From contig SBBG01000068.1 of NCBI GenBank assembly GCA_005240065.1, positions 1 through 44,139 of the forward strand: DNA of 44,139 bases. Reading direction: 5' to 3'. Made by a program: the position numbers and the translations under genes. A model generated the notes under the pieces. The model searched no databases and had not been told where the DNA came from. It worked only from the letters and a program-made list of their open reading frames with translations. This document shows positions 18,278-26,330 of this stretch, piece after piece (the first letter of the stretch is position 1; each line of letters begins with the position of its first letter). The stretch comes from Gammaproteobacteria bacterium. GTDB lineage: Bacteria; Pseudomonadota; Gammaproteobacteria; Ga0077554; Ga007554.

Positions 18278-18904
18278 ATGAGGTATCTGAAGAAGGTGTT
18301 GTTCCTGCTGCTGATGGCGCCGTTGGTGGCTTCGGCAGGGCTGTTTTCTCCCTCCTTCGAGGAAGGTGTCGCCTATCAGGTGATCATCCCCGAACAACCC
18401 ACCGCCAGCGGCGAAAAAGTGGAGGTGCTGGAGTTGTTTTCCTACGCCTGCCCCCACTGTCACCGTTTCGAGCCGTTTATCGAGCGCTGGCTCAAGACCA
18501 AACCGGAAAACGTCAAATTTGTGCGCCTGCCGGTGATTTTCCGCGATGAGTGGGCAATCTATGCCAAAACTTATTATGCGGCGGAGGCGTTGGGTGTGGT
18601 GGACAGGATCCACGGTCCGTTGTTCAGTGCCATTCACTCGCAAAAGCGCAGATTGTCCGACGAGCCATCAATGGCGGCTTTCTTCGCCGAGCATGGTGTC
18701 AGTAACGCCGATTTCAAAAAGGTTTTCAATTCCTTCGCCGTGGATAGCAAGGTGCGGCGAGCCAAGGAGCTGACGCGACGTTATGGCATCAACTCCACAC
18801 CGTCCATCGTGGTCAACGGTAAATATCGCGTCGATGGTCAGATGGCGGGCGGCCTCAATGACCGGATGCTGCAAATCGTCGATTATCTGGTGGCTAAAAA
18901 CTGA
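18278..18904 (+). CDS. dsbA: Periplasmic thiol:disulfide interchange protein DsbA
   Basis: DsbA introduces disulfide bonds into exported proteins. From ATG 18278 (AAGGAAG five bases upstream) the 208-residue product has a signal peptide (KKVLFLLLMAPLVASA), then a thioredoxin-fold domain with active site CPHC at residues 58-61, an intervening helical domain, and the cis-proline loop NSTPSIVVNG. The track start at 18218 adds an implausible leader. No dsbB is adjacent. It diverges from the cNMP-fold gene and is followed by a REP-like palindrome. Confidence 0.94.
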   Translation: MRYLKKVLFLLLMAPLVASAGLFSPSFEEGVAYQVIIPEQPTASGEKVEVLELFSYACPHCHRFEPFIERWLKTKPENVKFVRLPVIFRDEWAIYAKTYYAAEALGVVDRIHGPLFSAIHSQKRRLSDEPSMAAFFAEHGVSNADFKKVFNSFAVDSKVRRAKELTRRYGINSTPSIVVNGKYRVDGQMAGGLNDRMLQIVDYLVAKN

Positions 18905-18925
18905 CCGGGTAATGCCGCTATTTTT

Positions 18926-18982
18926 GTAGGGTGCGCCTCACGCACCACATAAAATATGAATGGTGCGCACGGCGCACCCTAC
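18926..18982. repeat. REP-like palindromic repeat, copy 2 (GTAGGGTGCGC family)
   Basis: Arms GTAGGGTGCGC...CGCACCA (18926-18947) and TGGTGCG...GCGCACCCTAC (18961-18982) are complementary over 11 plus 7 bp with a small internal loop, giving a cruciform or hairpin. It matches the repeat at 110-156 and lies between dsbA and the next gene, overlapping the 5' end of the track ORF. Confidence 0.7.
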
Positions 18983-19009
18983 ATAGTAGGGATAGTACCG
19001 AAAGCCCTA

Positions 19010-20641
19010 ATGAAAGCCGCCGAACTCTTCATAAAATGCCTGGAAAACGAGGGCGTGGAATTCATCTTCGGCATCCCCGGCGAGGAAAATCTGGCGGTGA
19101 TGGATGCCCTGCTGGGTTCATCCATCAACTTCGTCACCACCCGCCACGAGCAGGGCGCGGCGTTCATGGCCGATGTCTATGGGCGTTTGACGCAGCGTGC
19201 CGGAGTATGTCTGTCCACCTTGGGGCCGGGGGCGACGAACCTGATTACCGGCGTGGCGGACGCCAACATGGATCACGCGCCGGTGGTGGCGATTGCGGGG
19301 CAGGCGGGCACCTACCGCCTGCACAAGGAATCGCACCAGGTGCTCGATCTGGAGAATATCTTCGAGCCGATCACCAAATATTCCACGCGGCTACTCACGC
19401 CCAACACCATCCCCGAGGTGGTGCGCAAGGCGTTCAAGCAGGCGCAGATGGAAAAATCCGGCGCGTCGTTCATCGAGTTTCCCGAAAATCTCGCCGAAAT
19501 GCCCATCGAGGCCACGCCGCTGCGTTCGCAATATCCCACCCCGCCCGAACCGCCCGCCGAGCGGGTGCGGCGCGCTGCCGAAATCATTTCCAGCGCGCGT
19601 AACCCGATCATTCTGGCCGGCAATGGCGTGATCCGCGCTCAGGCTTCCGCACAGCTTGCCGCGTTCGCCGGCAAGCTCAACATCCCGGTCACCAACACCT
19701 TCATGGCCAAGGGCGTGATGCCCTTCAAGCATCCCATGGCGCTGGGCAGTGCCGGTTTGCAGGCGCATGATTACGCCAATTTCGGTTTCGACCAGGCCGA
19801 CGTCATCATTTGCGTCGGCTATGATCTGGTCGAGTATCACCCCTACCTGTGGCACCCGACGCGCGACCGTGAGATCATCCATATCGACATGTCGCCCGCC
19901 GAGGTGGATGCCCATTATGTCGTCGAGGCTGGCGTGATCGGCGATATCGGCATCACCCTCGACCGCATCGCGGAACTGGCCGCGCCGCACCAAGGGCACC
20001 GTCTGCGCCCGTTGCGCGATGCGTTGATCGAGGAAATGAACCTGCATCGCGCAGACCAGGGTTTTCCCGTCAAGCCGCAAAAGATCATCTGGGATCTGCG
20101 CACTGCGCTGGGGCTGGAGGATATCGTCATTTGCGATGTCGGCGCGCATAAGATGTGGATGGCGCGCATGTTCCGCTGCGAATATCCCAACACCTGCATC
20201 ATCTCCAACGGCTTCGCCAGCATGGGCATCGCCGTGCCGGGGGCTATCGCCGCCAAGCTCGCCTATCCTGAACGCAAGATCGTGGCGGTGACCGGCGACG
20301 CCGGATTCCTGATGAACTCGCAGGAAATCGAGACCGCGATGCGCATGAACACGCCGATCGTGATCCTGATCTGGAACGATTGCGGCTATGGCCTGATCGA
20401 ATGGAAGCAGATGAAGACCTATGGACGCGCCGCCCACGTCAAATTCAACAACCCGGATTTCGTCAAATACGCCGAATCGTTCGGCGCCAAGGGCTATCGC
20501 GTGGAAAAGGCCGGAGATCTGCTGCCGATCTTGAAAATCGCCATCGCCGACAGTACTGTAAGCATCATCGACTGCCCGGTGGATTACACTGAAAACCTCA
20601 AACTCACCGAAAAACTCGGGGAAATGATTTTTCAACTATGA
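19010..20641 (+). CDS. Acetolactate-synthase-like thiamine-diphosphate enzyme (large-subunit type)
   Basis: This 543-residue protein has the three-domain plan of the acetohydroxyacid synthase family. The N-terminal PYR domain has FGIPGEEN with the TPP-activating Glu and RHEQGAAFMADVYGRLT. The middle domain is FAD-domain-like. The C-terminal PP domain has GDAGFLMNSQEIETAMR ... ILIWND, the TPP/Mg motif with Ala in place of the second Gly of GDG. There is no small regulatory subunit gene nearby, so it may be a catabolic or specialised enzyme rather than the biosynthetic IlvB. ATG 19010 is preferred because the longer ORF runs into the upstream repeat; its ribosome site is weak. The stop overlaps the next gene by four bases. 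Confidence 0.85.
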   Translation: MKAAELFIKCLENEGVEFIFGIPGEENLAVMDALLGSSINFVTTRHEQGAAFMADVYGRLTQRAGVCLSTLGPGATNLITGVADANMDHAPVVAIAGQAGTYRLHKESHQVLDLENIFEPITKYSTRLLTPNTIPEVVRKAFKQAQMEKSGASFIEFPENLAEMPIEATPLRSQYPTPPEPPAERVRRAAEIISSARNPIILAGNGVIRAQASAQLAAFAGKLNIPVTNTFMAKGVMPFKHPMALGSAGLQAHDYANFGFDQADVIICVGYDLVEYHPYLWHPTRDREIIHIDMSPAEVDAHYVVEAGVIGDIGITLDRIAELAAPHQGHRLRPLRDALIEEMNLHRADQGFPVKPQKIIWDLRTALGLEDIVICDVGAHKMWMARMFRCEYPNTCIISNGFASMGIAVPGAIAAKLAYPERKIVAVTGDAGFLMNSQEIETAMRMNTPIVILIWNDCGYGLIEWKQMKTYGRAAHVKFNNPDFVKYAESFGAKGYRVEKAGDLLPILKIAIADSTVSIIDCPVDYTENLKLTEKLGEMIFQL

Positions 20642-21462
20642 ATGCCCTTACCCATTGGGTGCACCCCAGCATCCATTCTCGCCATCGCAACGAGCCGGTG
20701 GCGAAGAACCGGTTGCGCTTGCTCAGTTACAATATCCAGGCTGCGGTGGCCTCGACGCGCCCGCACCACTATCTCACCCAGGGCTGGAAGCATGTGCTAC
20801 CGCATCTTGGCAGCTTCGACAATCTGGACCGCATCGCGCATCTGGTGAGCGATTATGATGTGGTTGCACTGCAAGAGGTGGACGCAGGCAGTCTGCGCAG
20901 CTATTTCATCAACCAGGTGGAATATCTGGCCAAACGCGGCCACTTCCCTTTCTGGTACTGTCAGACCAACCGCAAGCTCGGCAAATTCGCCCAGCACAGC
21001 AACGGTCTGTTGAGTCAGATCCAGCCGCACGAAGTGGTCGAGCACAAGCTGCCCGGCCTGATTCCCGGCCGCGGCCTGATGATGGTGCGCTACGGCCATA
21101 GCGACAACCCGCTGGTGGTGCTGCTCGCCCATCTCGCCCTGAGCAAGCGCGCCCGCTTCCAGCAACTGGATTTCATCCGCGAAATCGTCAACCAATACCA
21201 GCATGTGGTATTGATGGGCGACCTCAACTGTCAGCCGCAGAGCGAGGAAATGTACACCTTCCTGGAAAGCACCCACCTCTGCGAACCCCTCGAAGAACTG
21301 CACACCTTCCCCAGTTGGCGTCCCCTGCGCAACATCGACCACATCCTCGTCACCCCCTCGATCAAGGTCAGCAACATCCAAGTGCTGAATCACGCGATAT
21401 CCGATCATCTCCCTATTGCTGTGGAAATCGCCGTGCCGGAGGGGGTTCATCTGGCGGGGTGA
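20638..21462 (+). CDS. Endonuclease/exonuclease/phosphatase (EEP) family protein
   Basis: The 274-residue cytoplasmic protein carries the EEP metal-dependent phosphoesterase motifs in order: LLSYNIQ, ALQEVD (metal Glu), HLALSKRAR, GDLNCQP (metal Asp and Asn), and the C-terminal NIDHILV and SDHLPI (catalytic Asp-His). The family includes DNA nucleases, sphingomyelinases and phosphoinositide phosphatases, and the substrate cannot be told from sequence. There is no signal peptide. The ATGA overlap with the acetolactate-synthase-like gene implies coupled expression. Confidence 0.85.
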   Translation: MNALTHWVHPSIHSRHRNEPVAKNRLRLLSYNIQAAVASTRPHHYLTQGWKHVLPHLGSFDNLDRIAHLVSDYDVVALQEVDAGSLRSYFINQVEYLAKRGHFPFWYCQTNRKLGKFAQHSNGLLSQIQPHEVVEHKLPGLIPGRGLMMVRYGHSDNPLVVLLAHLALSKRARFQQLDFIREIVNQYQHVVLMGDLNCQPQSEEMYTFLESTHLCEPLEELHTFPSWRPLRNIDHILVTPSIKVSNIQVLNHAISDHLPIAVEIAVPEGVHLAG

Positions 21463-21477
21463 TGGTATGTATCCCCT

Positions 21478-21508
21478 TCTCCCCGTTCAGCGGAGACGCT
21501 TCTTTTTT
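21478..21508 (+). terminator. Possible terminator after the EEP gene
   Basis: An imperfect CTCCCCG-TTCA-GCGGAG hairpin is followed by ACGCTTC and T6, within a long pyrimidine-rich tract before the convergent ppk gene. The stem has a bulge, so support is modest. Confidence 0.35.
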
Positions 21509-21540
21509 CTTCTTTTCCTCTTTTTTCTCTTTCCCCAGGA

Positions 21541-23640
21541 TTAATGCCCATTCCCCTCTTCCTCCACTTCCTCCCCCGCCAGCTTCTTCATCAACGCGGT
21601 CTGGGCGGAAAAGGGTTTTTCGTTTCCAGGTGTGAGTCGCTGGTAATTACCGTCGCTTTGCAGCACCCAGCTTTGAGTATCGTCGGCCAGATAAGTCAGT
21701 AGTGCCTCCTGTACCAGGCGTTTTTTCAGGGTTTTGTTTTCGATGGGGAAGCAGGTTTCCACGCGGCGGAAGAAGTTGCGGTCCATCCAGTCGGCGCTGG
21801 CGCAGAATACTTCGGTATCGCCGTTGTTGTGGAAGTAATAAACGCGAGAGTGTTCGAGGAAGCGGCCGACGGTGGAGCGGACGGCGATATTTTCGGAGAC
21901 ACCCTTGATGCCAGGGCGCAGGCAGCAGATGCCGCGCACGATGAGGTCGATCTTCACGCCGGCCTGTGATGCGCGATACAGGGCGCGGATGATATGAGGC
22001 TCGATCAGCGCGTTCATCTTGGCGATGATGCGTGCCGGACGGCCGCGGCGGGCGTGGCTGGTTTCGCGTTCGATCTTCTCCAGCATTGCCTTGTGCAACG
22101 TGAAGGGGGCTTGGAGCAGCTTGTCGAGCTTGGTGAAGCGGCCCAGGCTGGTGAGCTGAAGGAAGATCTTATGCACGTCCGCGCCGATTGCTTCGTTGCG
22201 CGTAAACAGGCCGATGTCGGTATATTGCCGCGCGGTGCGGGCATGATAGTTGCCGGTGCCGAGGTGGACGTAATGGCGCAGCCCGCCTTCTTCGCGGCGT
22301 ACCACCAGCAGCATCTTGGCGTGGGTCTTGTAGCCGACCACGCCGTACACCACATGGGCGCCAGCCTCCTGCAGCAGGTTTGCCATGTTGATGTTGGTTT
22401 CTTCATCCATGCGCGCCAGCAGCTCGATGACCACGGTGACTTCCTTTCCGGCGCGCGCCGCTTCCAGCAAGGCATCCACCAGCACCGAGTCGCGGCCGGT
22501 GCGGTACAGGGTTTGCTTGATGGCCAGCACATGCGGATCGGCGGCAGCCTGGCGCACGAAATCCACCACTGGTGCGAACGATTCATAGGGATGGTGCAGC
22601 AGTACATCGCCCTGGCGCAGGGTCTGGAAAATATCACTGCTGCGCATGAGCCGCTTCGGCAGGCCGGGAGTGAAGGGTGGATATTTCAGGTCGGCGCGAT
22701 CCACCGCATCCGGGATGGCCATCAGTCGCGCCAGGTTGACCGGACCGTTGACCTGATAGAGGTCGTCCTGACTTAGCTCGAACTGGTCGAGCAGATAAGC
22801 GGTCATCTGCGGCGGACAATTGTCGGCCACCTCCAGCCGCACCGCCTCACCGTAACGCCGTGACGGCAGCTCGCCTTCCACCGCGCGCAGCAGATCGTCG
22901 ATTTCCTCCTTGTCGACGAACAACTCACTGTTGCGTGTGACGCGAAACTGGTAGCAGCCTTCCACCTTCATGCCGGAGAACAGGTCTTTGACGTGGGCGT
23001 GGATGATGGAGGAGAGGAAAACGAAATCGTGCGGTCCCGCCGCGCATTCCTCGGGCATGCGGATCAGGCGCGGCAAGGCGCGCGGCGCTTGCACCAGCGC
23101 CACCTCGCCGGCGCGGCCGAAGGCGTCCTTGCCGGTGAGCGGGACGATGAAATTCAGGCTCTTGTTGAGGATGTTAGGGAAAGGATGGGCAGGGTCGAGA
23201 CCCAGCGGGCTCAACACCGGCAGCAGTTCGCTCTCGAAATAGCGCTTCACCCAGCGTTTCTGTCGGGCATCCCAGTGCGTGCGCCTGACAAAGCGGATGT
23301 TTTCAGCCGCAAGCTGCGGTGTCAGCACCTCATTGAGCAGGCGGTACTGATCTTCCACCAGCGCGCGCACCTCGCCGCAGATCTGTCTCAGCACCTCTTG
23401 CGGACCCAAGCCATCCGGCCCGGTCTGCGGCGACTCCAGCGCCGCCCATTGCTTCAGCCCCGCCACTCTTGTTTCGAAGAGTTCGTCGAGATTGCTGCTG
23501 AAGATGCACAAAAAGCGCAGCCGTTCCAGCAGCGGCACGTTCTCGTCCCGCGCCTGCTCGAGCACGCGCCGATTGAACTGGAGGAGGCTCAGATCGCGGT
23601 TGATGTAGAGATCGGGCTGTTTGAGGTTGGCCTCGTCCAT
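21541..23640 (-). CDS. ppk1: Polyphosphate kinase 1
   Basis: PPK1 polymerises the gamma-phosphate of ATP into inorganic polyphosphate through a phosphohistidine intermediate at the membrane. The 699-residue product starts with the typical YINRDLSLLQFNRRVLEQA, then an LDELFETRVAGL segment. The catalytic phospholipase-D-like core contains HYVHLGTGNYHARTARQYTD, with the autophosphorylated His near residue 460. The second catalytic histidine region is FLEHSRVYYFHNNGD, followed by the late DWMDRNFFRRVE. No ppx gene is adjacent. It is transcribed against the EEP gene. Confidence 0.95.
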   Translation of the reverse strand: MDEANLKQPDLYINRDLSLLQFNRRVLEQARDENVPLLERLRFLCIFSSNLDELFETRVAGLKQWAALESPQTGPDGLGPQEVLRQICGEVRALVEDQYRLLNEVLTPQLAAENIRFVRRTHWDARQKRWVKRYFESELLPVLSPLGLDPAHPFPNILNKSLNFIVPLTGKDAFGRAGEVALVQAPRALPRLIRMPEECAAGPHDFVFLSSIIHAHVKDLFSGMKVEGCYQFRVTRNSELFVDKEEIDDLLRAVEGELPSRRYGEAVRLEVADNCPPQMTAYLLDQFELSQDDLYQVNGPVNLARLMAIPDAVDRADLKYPPFTPGLPKRLMRSSDIFQTLRQGDVLLHHPYESFAPVVDFVRQAAADPHVLAIKQTLYRTGRDSVLVDALLEAARAGKEVTVVIELLARMDEETNINMANLLQEAGAHVVYGVVGYKTHAKMLLVVRREEGGLRHYVHLGTGNYHARTARQYTDIGLFTRNEAIGADVHKIFLQLTSLGRFTKLDKLLQAPFTLHKAMLEKIERETSHARRGRPARIIAKMNALIEPHIIRALYRASQAGVKIDLIVRGICCLRPGIKGVSENIAVRSTVGRFLEHSRVYYFHNNGDTEVFCASADWMDRNFFRRVETCFPIENKTLKKRLVQEALLTYLADDTQSWVLQSDGNYQRLTPGNEKPFSAQTALMKKLAGEEVEEEGNGH

Positions 23641-23717
23641 GCGGGGGGATTAGAAATCAGTTTATTTAGTTGTCGGCCGCAGGTTTAACAGCTTTAGTTT
23701 GCATTTTTTTGACAGCG

Positions 23718-24515
23718 CTAGAAAAACGTCCCATCCAGCGGCGACGAGGCTGTGGCATACAGTTTGCGCGCAATGCGCCCGGCGCGATAGGCTTCGCGAC
23801 CGGCCTCGACGGCCTTTTTCATCGCCGAGGCCATCAGCACCGGATCTTTCGCCCCGGCGATGGCGGTATTCATCAGCACGCCGTCGCAGCCCAGCTCCAT
23901 GGCGATCGCCGCATCCGATGCCGTGCCCACTCCCGCGTCGACCAGGATCGGTACCTGGGCGTTCTCAATGATGATGCGGATATTGTACGGATTGCGGATG
24001 CCCAGACCAGAGCCGATCGGCGCGGCCAGCGGCATCACCGCCATGCAGCCCATCTCCTCGAAGCGCTTGGCGGCGATGGGGTCGTCATTGGTGTAGACCA
24101 TGACCTTGAAGCCGTCCTTGATCAGCGCTTCGGCTGCTTTGAAGGTCTGCGCGATGTCGGGGAAGAGAGTTTTGGGGTCGCCCAGTACTTCCAGTTTGAC
24201 CAGATCGTGGCCATTCAGCAGCTCACGCGCCAGGCGGCAGGTGCGGATCGCATCTTCCGCGTTATAGCAGCCAGCGGTGTTGGGCAGCAAGGTGTATTTG
24301 TCCAGTGGCAACACGTCGAGCAAATTGGGTTCCCCCGGTGTCTGGCCGATGTTGGTGCGGCGTACCGCTACGGTGACGATTTGCGCGCCGCTCGCCTCGG
24401 TGGCGCGGCGCGTCTCATCGAGATCACGGTATTTGCCCGTGCCCACCAGCAGACGGGAGTGGTAGGTCTTGCCGGCGATGATCAAGGGGTCGGCGGGAGA
24501 AGTAGGGTGCGACAT
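23718..24515 (-). CDS. thiG: Thiazole synthase ThiG
   Basis: ThiG forms the thiazole phosphate ring of thiamine from DXP, dehydroglycine and ThiS-thiocarboxylate. The 265-residue TIM-barrel protein has [10 protein letters not shown] at the start, the Schiff-base lysine in VKLEVLGD, the phosphate-binding [12 protein letters not shown], and [12 protein letters not shown]. It lies 63 bases downstream of thiS on the same strand, the usual sulfur-carrier/synthase pairing. Other thi genes are not in the window. Confidence 0.97.
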   Translation of the reverse strand: MSHPTSPADPLIIAGKTYHSRLLVGTGKYRDLDETRRATEASGAQIVTVAVRRTNIGQTPGEPNLLDVLPLDKYTLLPNTAGCYNAEDAIRTCRLARELLNGHDLVKLEVLGDPKTLFPDIAQTFKAAEALIKDGFKVMVYTNDDPIAAKRFEEMGCMAVMPLAAPIGSGLGIRNPYNIRIIIENAQVPILVDAGVGTASDAAIAMELGCDGVLMNTAIAGAKDPVLMASAMKKAVEAGREAYRAGRIARKLYATASSPLDGTFF

Positions 24516-24578
24516 AGTGAAATCCTGAAAAATGCAGTGATGCAGCGTAGCTGGGCCGTTTCTAGCAATTATAACAGC

Positions 24579-24779
24579 TCAACCGCCACCGATGGCATGC
24601 ACAATCTCCACCCGGTCTCCGGCTTGCAGGCGGCGAGTTTCGTAGGTGCTGCGCGGCACGATGTCGAGATTGATTTCCACGGCGATGCGCCTGCCGGTCA
24701 GGTTCATCGCGGCGACCAGCTCCGCAACGCTGCAATGATCCGGTATCTGGCGCGCCTCGCCATTGACGATGATTTCCAT
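24579..24779 (-). CDS. thiS: Sulfur carrier protein ThiS
   Basis: ThiS is a ubiquitin-fold carrier whose C-terminal glycine is adenylated and thiocarboxylated to donate sulfur for the thiazole ring. The 66-residue product has the family opening MEIIVNGEARQIPD and ends VEIVHAIGGG, with the required terminal Gly-Gly. It leads a thiS-thiG operon and diverges from the tRNA-Gly gene. Confidence 0.95.
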   Translation of the reverse strand: MEIIVNGEARQIPDHCSVAELVAAMNLTGRRIAVEINLDIVPRSTYETRRLQAGDRVEIVHAIGGG

Positions 24780-24868
24780 GAATTTAATGACCAGTGTGCT
24801 GAGGGTAATACGCTGAAAGCAGGATTGACCAGAATAGCAAAAGACGTGAAAATGGTGAACTACCTCGC

Positions 24869-24942
24869 GCGGGTGTAGTTCAATGGTAGAACCTCAGCTT
24901 CCCAAGCTGATGGCGTGGGTTCGATTCCCATCACCCGCTCCA
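24869..24942 (+). tRNA. tRNA-Gly (anticodon CCC)
   Basis: A 74-nt cloverleaf can be drawn: acceptor GCGGGTG/CACCCGC, D arm GTTC-AATGGTA-GAAC, anticodon stem TCAGC/GCTGA with loop TTCCCAA (anticodon CCC, reading GGG), and a T arm with TTCGATT. The 3' CCA is encoded. It is a single tRNA with no partner tRNA visible. Confidence 0.93.
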
Positions 24943-24978
24943 GTCTTCGCTAACGGGCGTCAGATGTCCTAATAAATG

Positions 24979-25069
24979 TAGGGCGGGTTGGCGTTTTTGC
25001 GTAACCCGCCAAGCGTGCGAAGCACACACATATTTTTCAATGCGCATCTGTGGCTGGCGGGTTACGGCG
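24979..25069. repeat. Nested palindromic repeat (CGTAACCCGCCA family)
   Basis: GGCGGGTT and AACCCGCC form one hairpin (24982-25010). CGTAACCCGCCA (25000-25011) is also perfectly complementary to TGGCGGGTTACG (25055-25066), so two alternative folds compete. It occupies the stretch between the tRNA and the convergent Host_attach-family gene, and is preceded by GTAGGGC like the REP family elsewhere in the window. Confidence 0.6.
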
Positions 25070-25081
25070 CCAAAAAAGCAG

Positions 25082-25603
25082 CTACACAGGTTCGCCCCGC
25101 TTCTGCCACCCCGCCACCGCATGCCGTTCCGGCACCAGCCCCGCCGCAGCGAGGTTTTCATGCAGTTCGGCAACGCTTAGTTTGGTCATGTCCTTGGCCA
25201 GTTCATGCACGCCGAAGCTCATGTGGGCGGGGATATGCAAGGCGGTGCGCAGATAGCCCAGCAGGCGCGTTTCCGCCACCAGTATCAGATGCGAGGCTTT
25301 TTCCTGTTGCGCCAAGCGCACGGCTTCGTCGGTAATGCGCTGGGCGAAGCGGCGTTCGAACTCGTGTTCGTGGCGCTCACGCTGATCGTCATAACCGTGG
25401 GCCGGGCCGCCGAGCGGGGCGGCGCCACGACCGGATTTGACATCGCTCCACATTTCCTTGCCTGGCACTTCTTTCTCGGTGCTGATCAGATCCTCGTGTT
25501 CCAGCAGGGTGGCGCCGGCTTCGCCCTTGGGCGCGCCTGGCTTCAGAGTGAAGAAGCGGGCGCGCGTTCCGTCCGCGACAACGACAGTATAGTTCTCAGC
25601 CAT
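25082..25603 (-). CDS. Host_attach-family (PF10116-like) protein
   Basis: The 173-residue product begins YTVVVADGTRARFFTL, the typical opening of the family named after a Rhizobium/Agrobacterium protein said to be needed for attachment to host cells. The middle is charged and probably flexible (GGPAHGYDDQRERHEHEFERRFAQ). The second half, HLILVAETRLLGYLRTAL, resembles the nucleotide/RNA-binding fold of archaeal release-factor-like proteins that this family shares. In free-living bacteria the role is unknown, and nothing here suggests host attachment. It appears monocistronic. Confidence 0.75.
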   Translation of the reverse strand: MAENYTVVVADGTRARFFTLKPGAPKGEAGATLLEHEDLISTEKEVPGKEMWSDVKSGRGAAPLGGPAHGYDDQRERHEHEFERRFAQRITDEAVRLAQQEKASHLILVAETRLLGYLRTALHIPAHMSFGVHELAKDMTKLSVAELHENLAAAGLVPERHAVAGWQKRGEPV

Positions 25604-25725
25604 GGTTATTTTCCTCCCTTGATTGCTCTTGCGGCCAAAGTATGACCAATAACCACCGTTCTTGCTTTGCGCTAGATCAAATATGAGCGAAAAAAACCAA
25701 GGGGGCTAAATAAATCAGTGCTTCC

Positions 25726-25833
25726 CTAATGCTCAGGACCAATCACGCCAAGGGCGTACAGTCCGGTGAGGACCATGCCGGTGAAGCTCAATATCAGTAC
25801 AATCAGGACAAAAATGGCAAATACGCCACGCAT
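25726..25833 (-). CDS. Small single-pass membrane protein, 35 residues
   Basis: From ATG 25833 the frame encodes MRGVFAIFVLIVLILSF..., one long hydrophobic helix followed by GLYALGVIGPEH and a TAG stop. The track shows it only as the tail of a longer ORF whose first half overlaps the upstream gene. A weak GAGAG ribosome site lies ten bases upstream. It starts 42 bases after the zinc-ribbon membrane gene on the same strand and is likely in the same operon. No family is recognised. Confidence 0.5.
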   Translation of the reverse strand: MRGVFAIFVLIVLILSFTGMVLTGLYALGVIGPEH

Positions 25834-25874
25834 ATCAATCAATCTCTCAGGTAAGTGGGCGAATAACAAAGAAT

Positions 25875-26261
25875 TTATTTGGCGACCAGATGCAATGGTG
25901 CGCCGCAAACAGGGCAATACGTCCAGATCGGCAAGCTGTCTTCGGGCTGAATCTTGAGGGTGATGTCTTTTCGGCAAGACGGACACACCCCGGTTACATC
26001 GTTGGCGATGGACAGGCTGCGATACCGCGAATACCCCATGATGGGCCCGGCGATGAAAAGACCCGCCGCCGCCAGAAGATGAACGACGGGAATGAAGGTC
26101 GCTAGCGCCAGTACCGCCAGCACCCAGCAGATGCTCCAGGCCTTTGCCGCTCTGATCAGGCGATCGCGCGGATCATAAGAGGTGAGGGAAAACACTCCTT
26201 GCTCTTGAAGAGCGTCCTCATTACCCTTGATCCAGATGTGCTTTTGCTCAACGATGGCCAC
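25875..26261 (-). CDS. Small membrane protein with C-terminal zinc ribbon
   Basis: The 128-residue product has a soluble N-terminus, two adjacent hydrophobic segments (WSICWVLAVLALATFIPVV and HLLAAAGLFIAGPIMG), then a cytosolic tail with two CxxC knuckles, GVCPSCRKD and TYCPVCGAP, spaced to bind one zinc ion. I do not recognise a named family. Membrane-anchored zinc ribbons often act as adaptors, but no partner is visible apart from the 35-residue membrane protein downstream. It diverges from mutY. Confidence 0.7.
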   Translation of the reverse strand: MAIVEQKHIWIKGNEDALQEQGVFSLTSYDPRDRLIRAAKAWSICWVLAVLALATFIPVVHLLAAAGLFIAGPIMGYSRYRSLSIANDVTGVCPSCRKDITLKIQPEDSLPIWTYCPVCGAPLHLVAK

Positions 26262-26315
26262 AAGCTAAAGAACGAATCATTTTCTTAAAAACACGAGGAT
26301 AGCATACCGTTGTCC

Positions 26316-26330
26316 TATAATGAATTCATG
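26316..26330 (+). promoter_or_regulatory. -10 element placed next to the mutY start
   Basis: A perfect TATAAT (26316-26321) lies only six bases before the ATG at 26328. There is no recognisable Shine-Dalgarno sequence and no clear -35 match 17 bases upstream. The mutY mRNA may therefore be leaderless or nearly so. Confidence 0.35.

Noticed and set aside
19391-20635. 414-residue minus-strand ORF opposite the acetolactate-synthase-like gene
   Set aside because: Antisense shadow with His/Asp-rich composition and no ribosome site; the plus strand carries clear TPP-enzyme motifs.
23670-24878. 402-residue plus-strand ORF over thiG and thiS
   Set aside because: Composition is that of an antisense frame and it covers two well-identified minus-strand genes.
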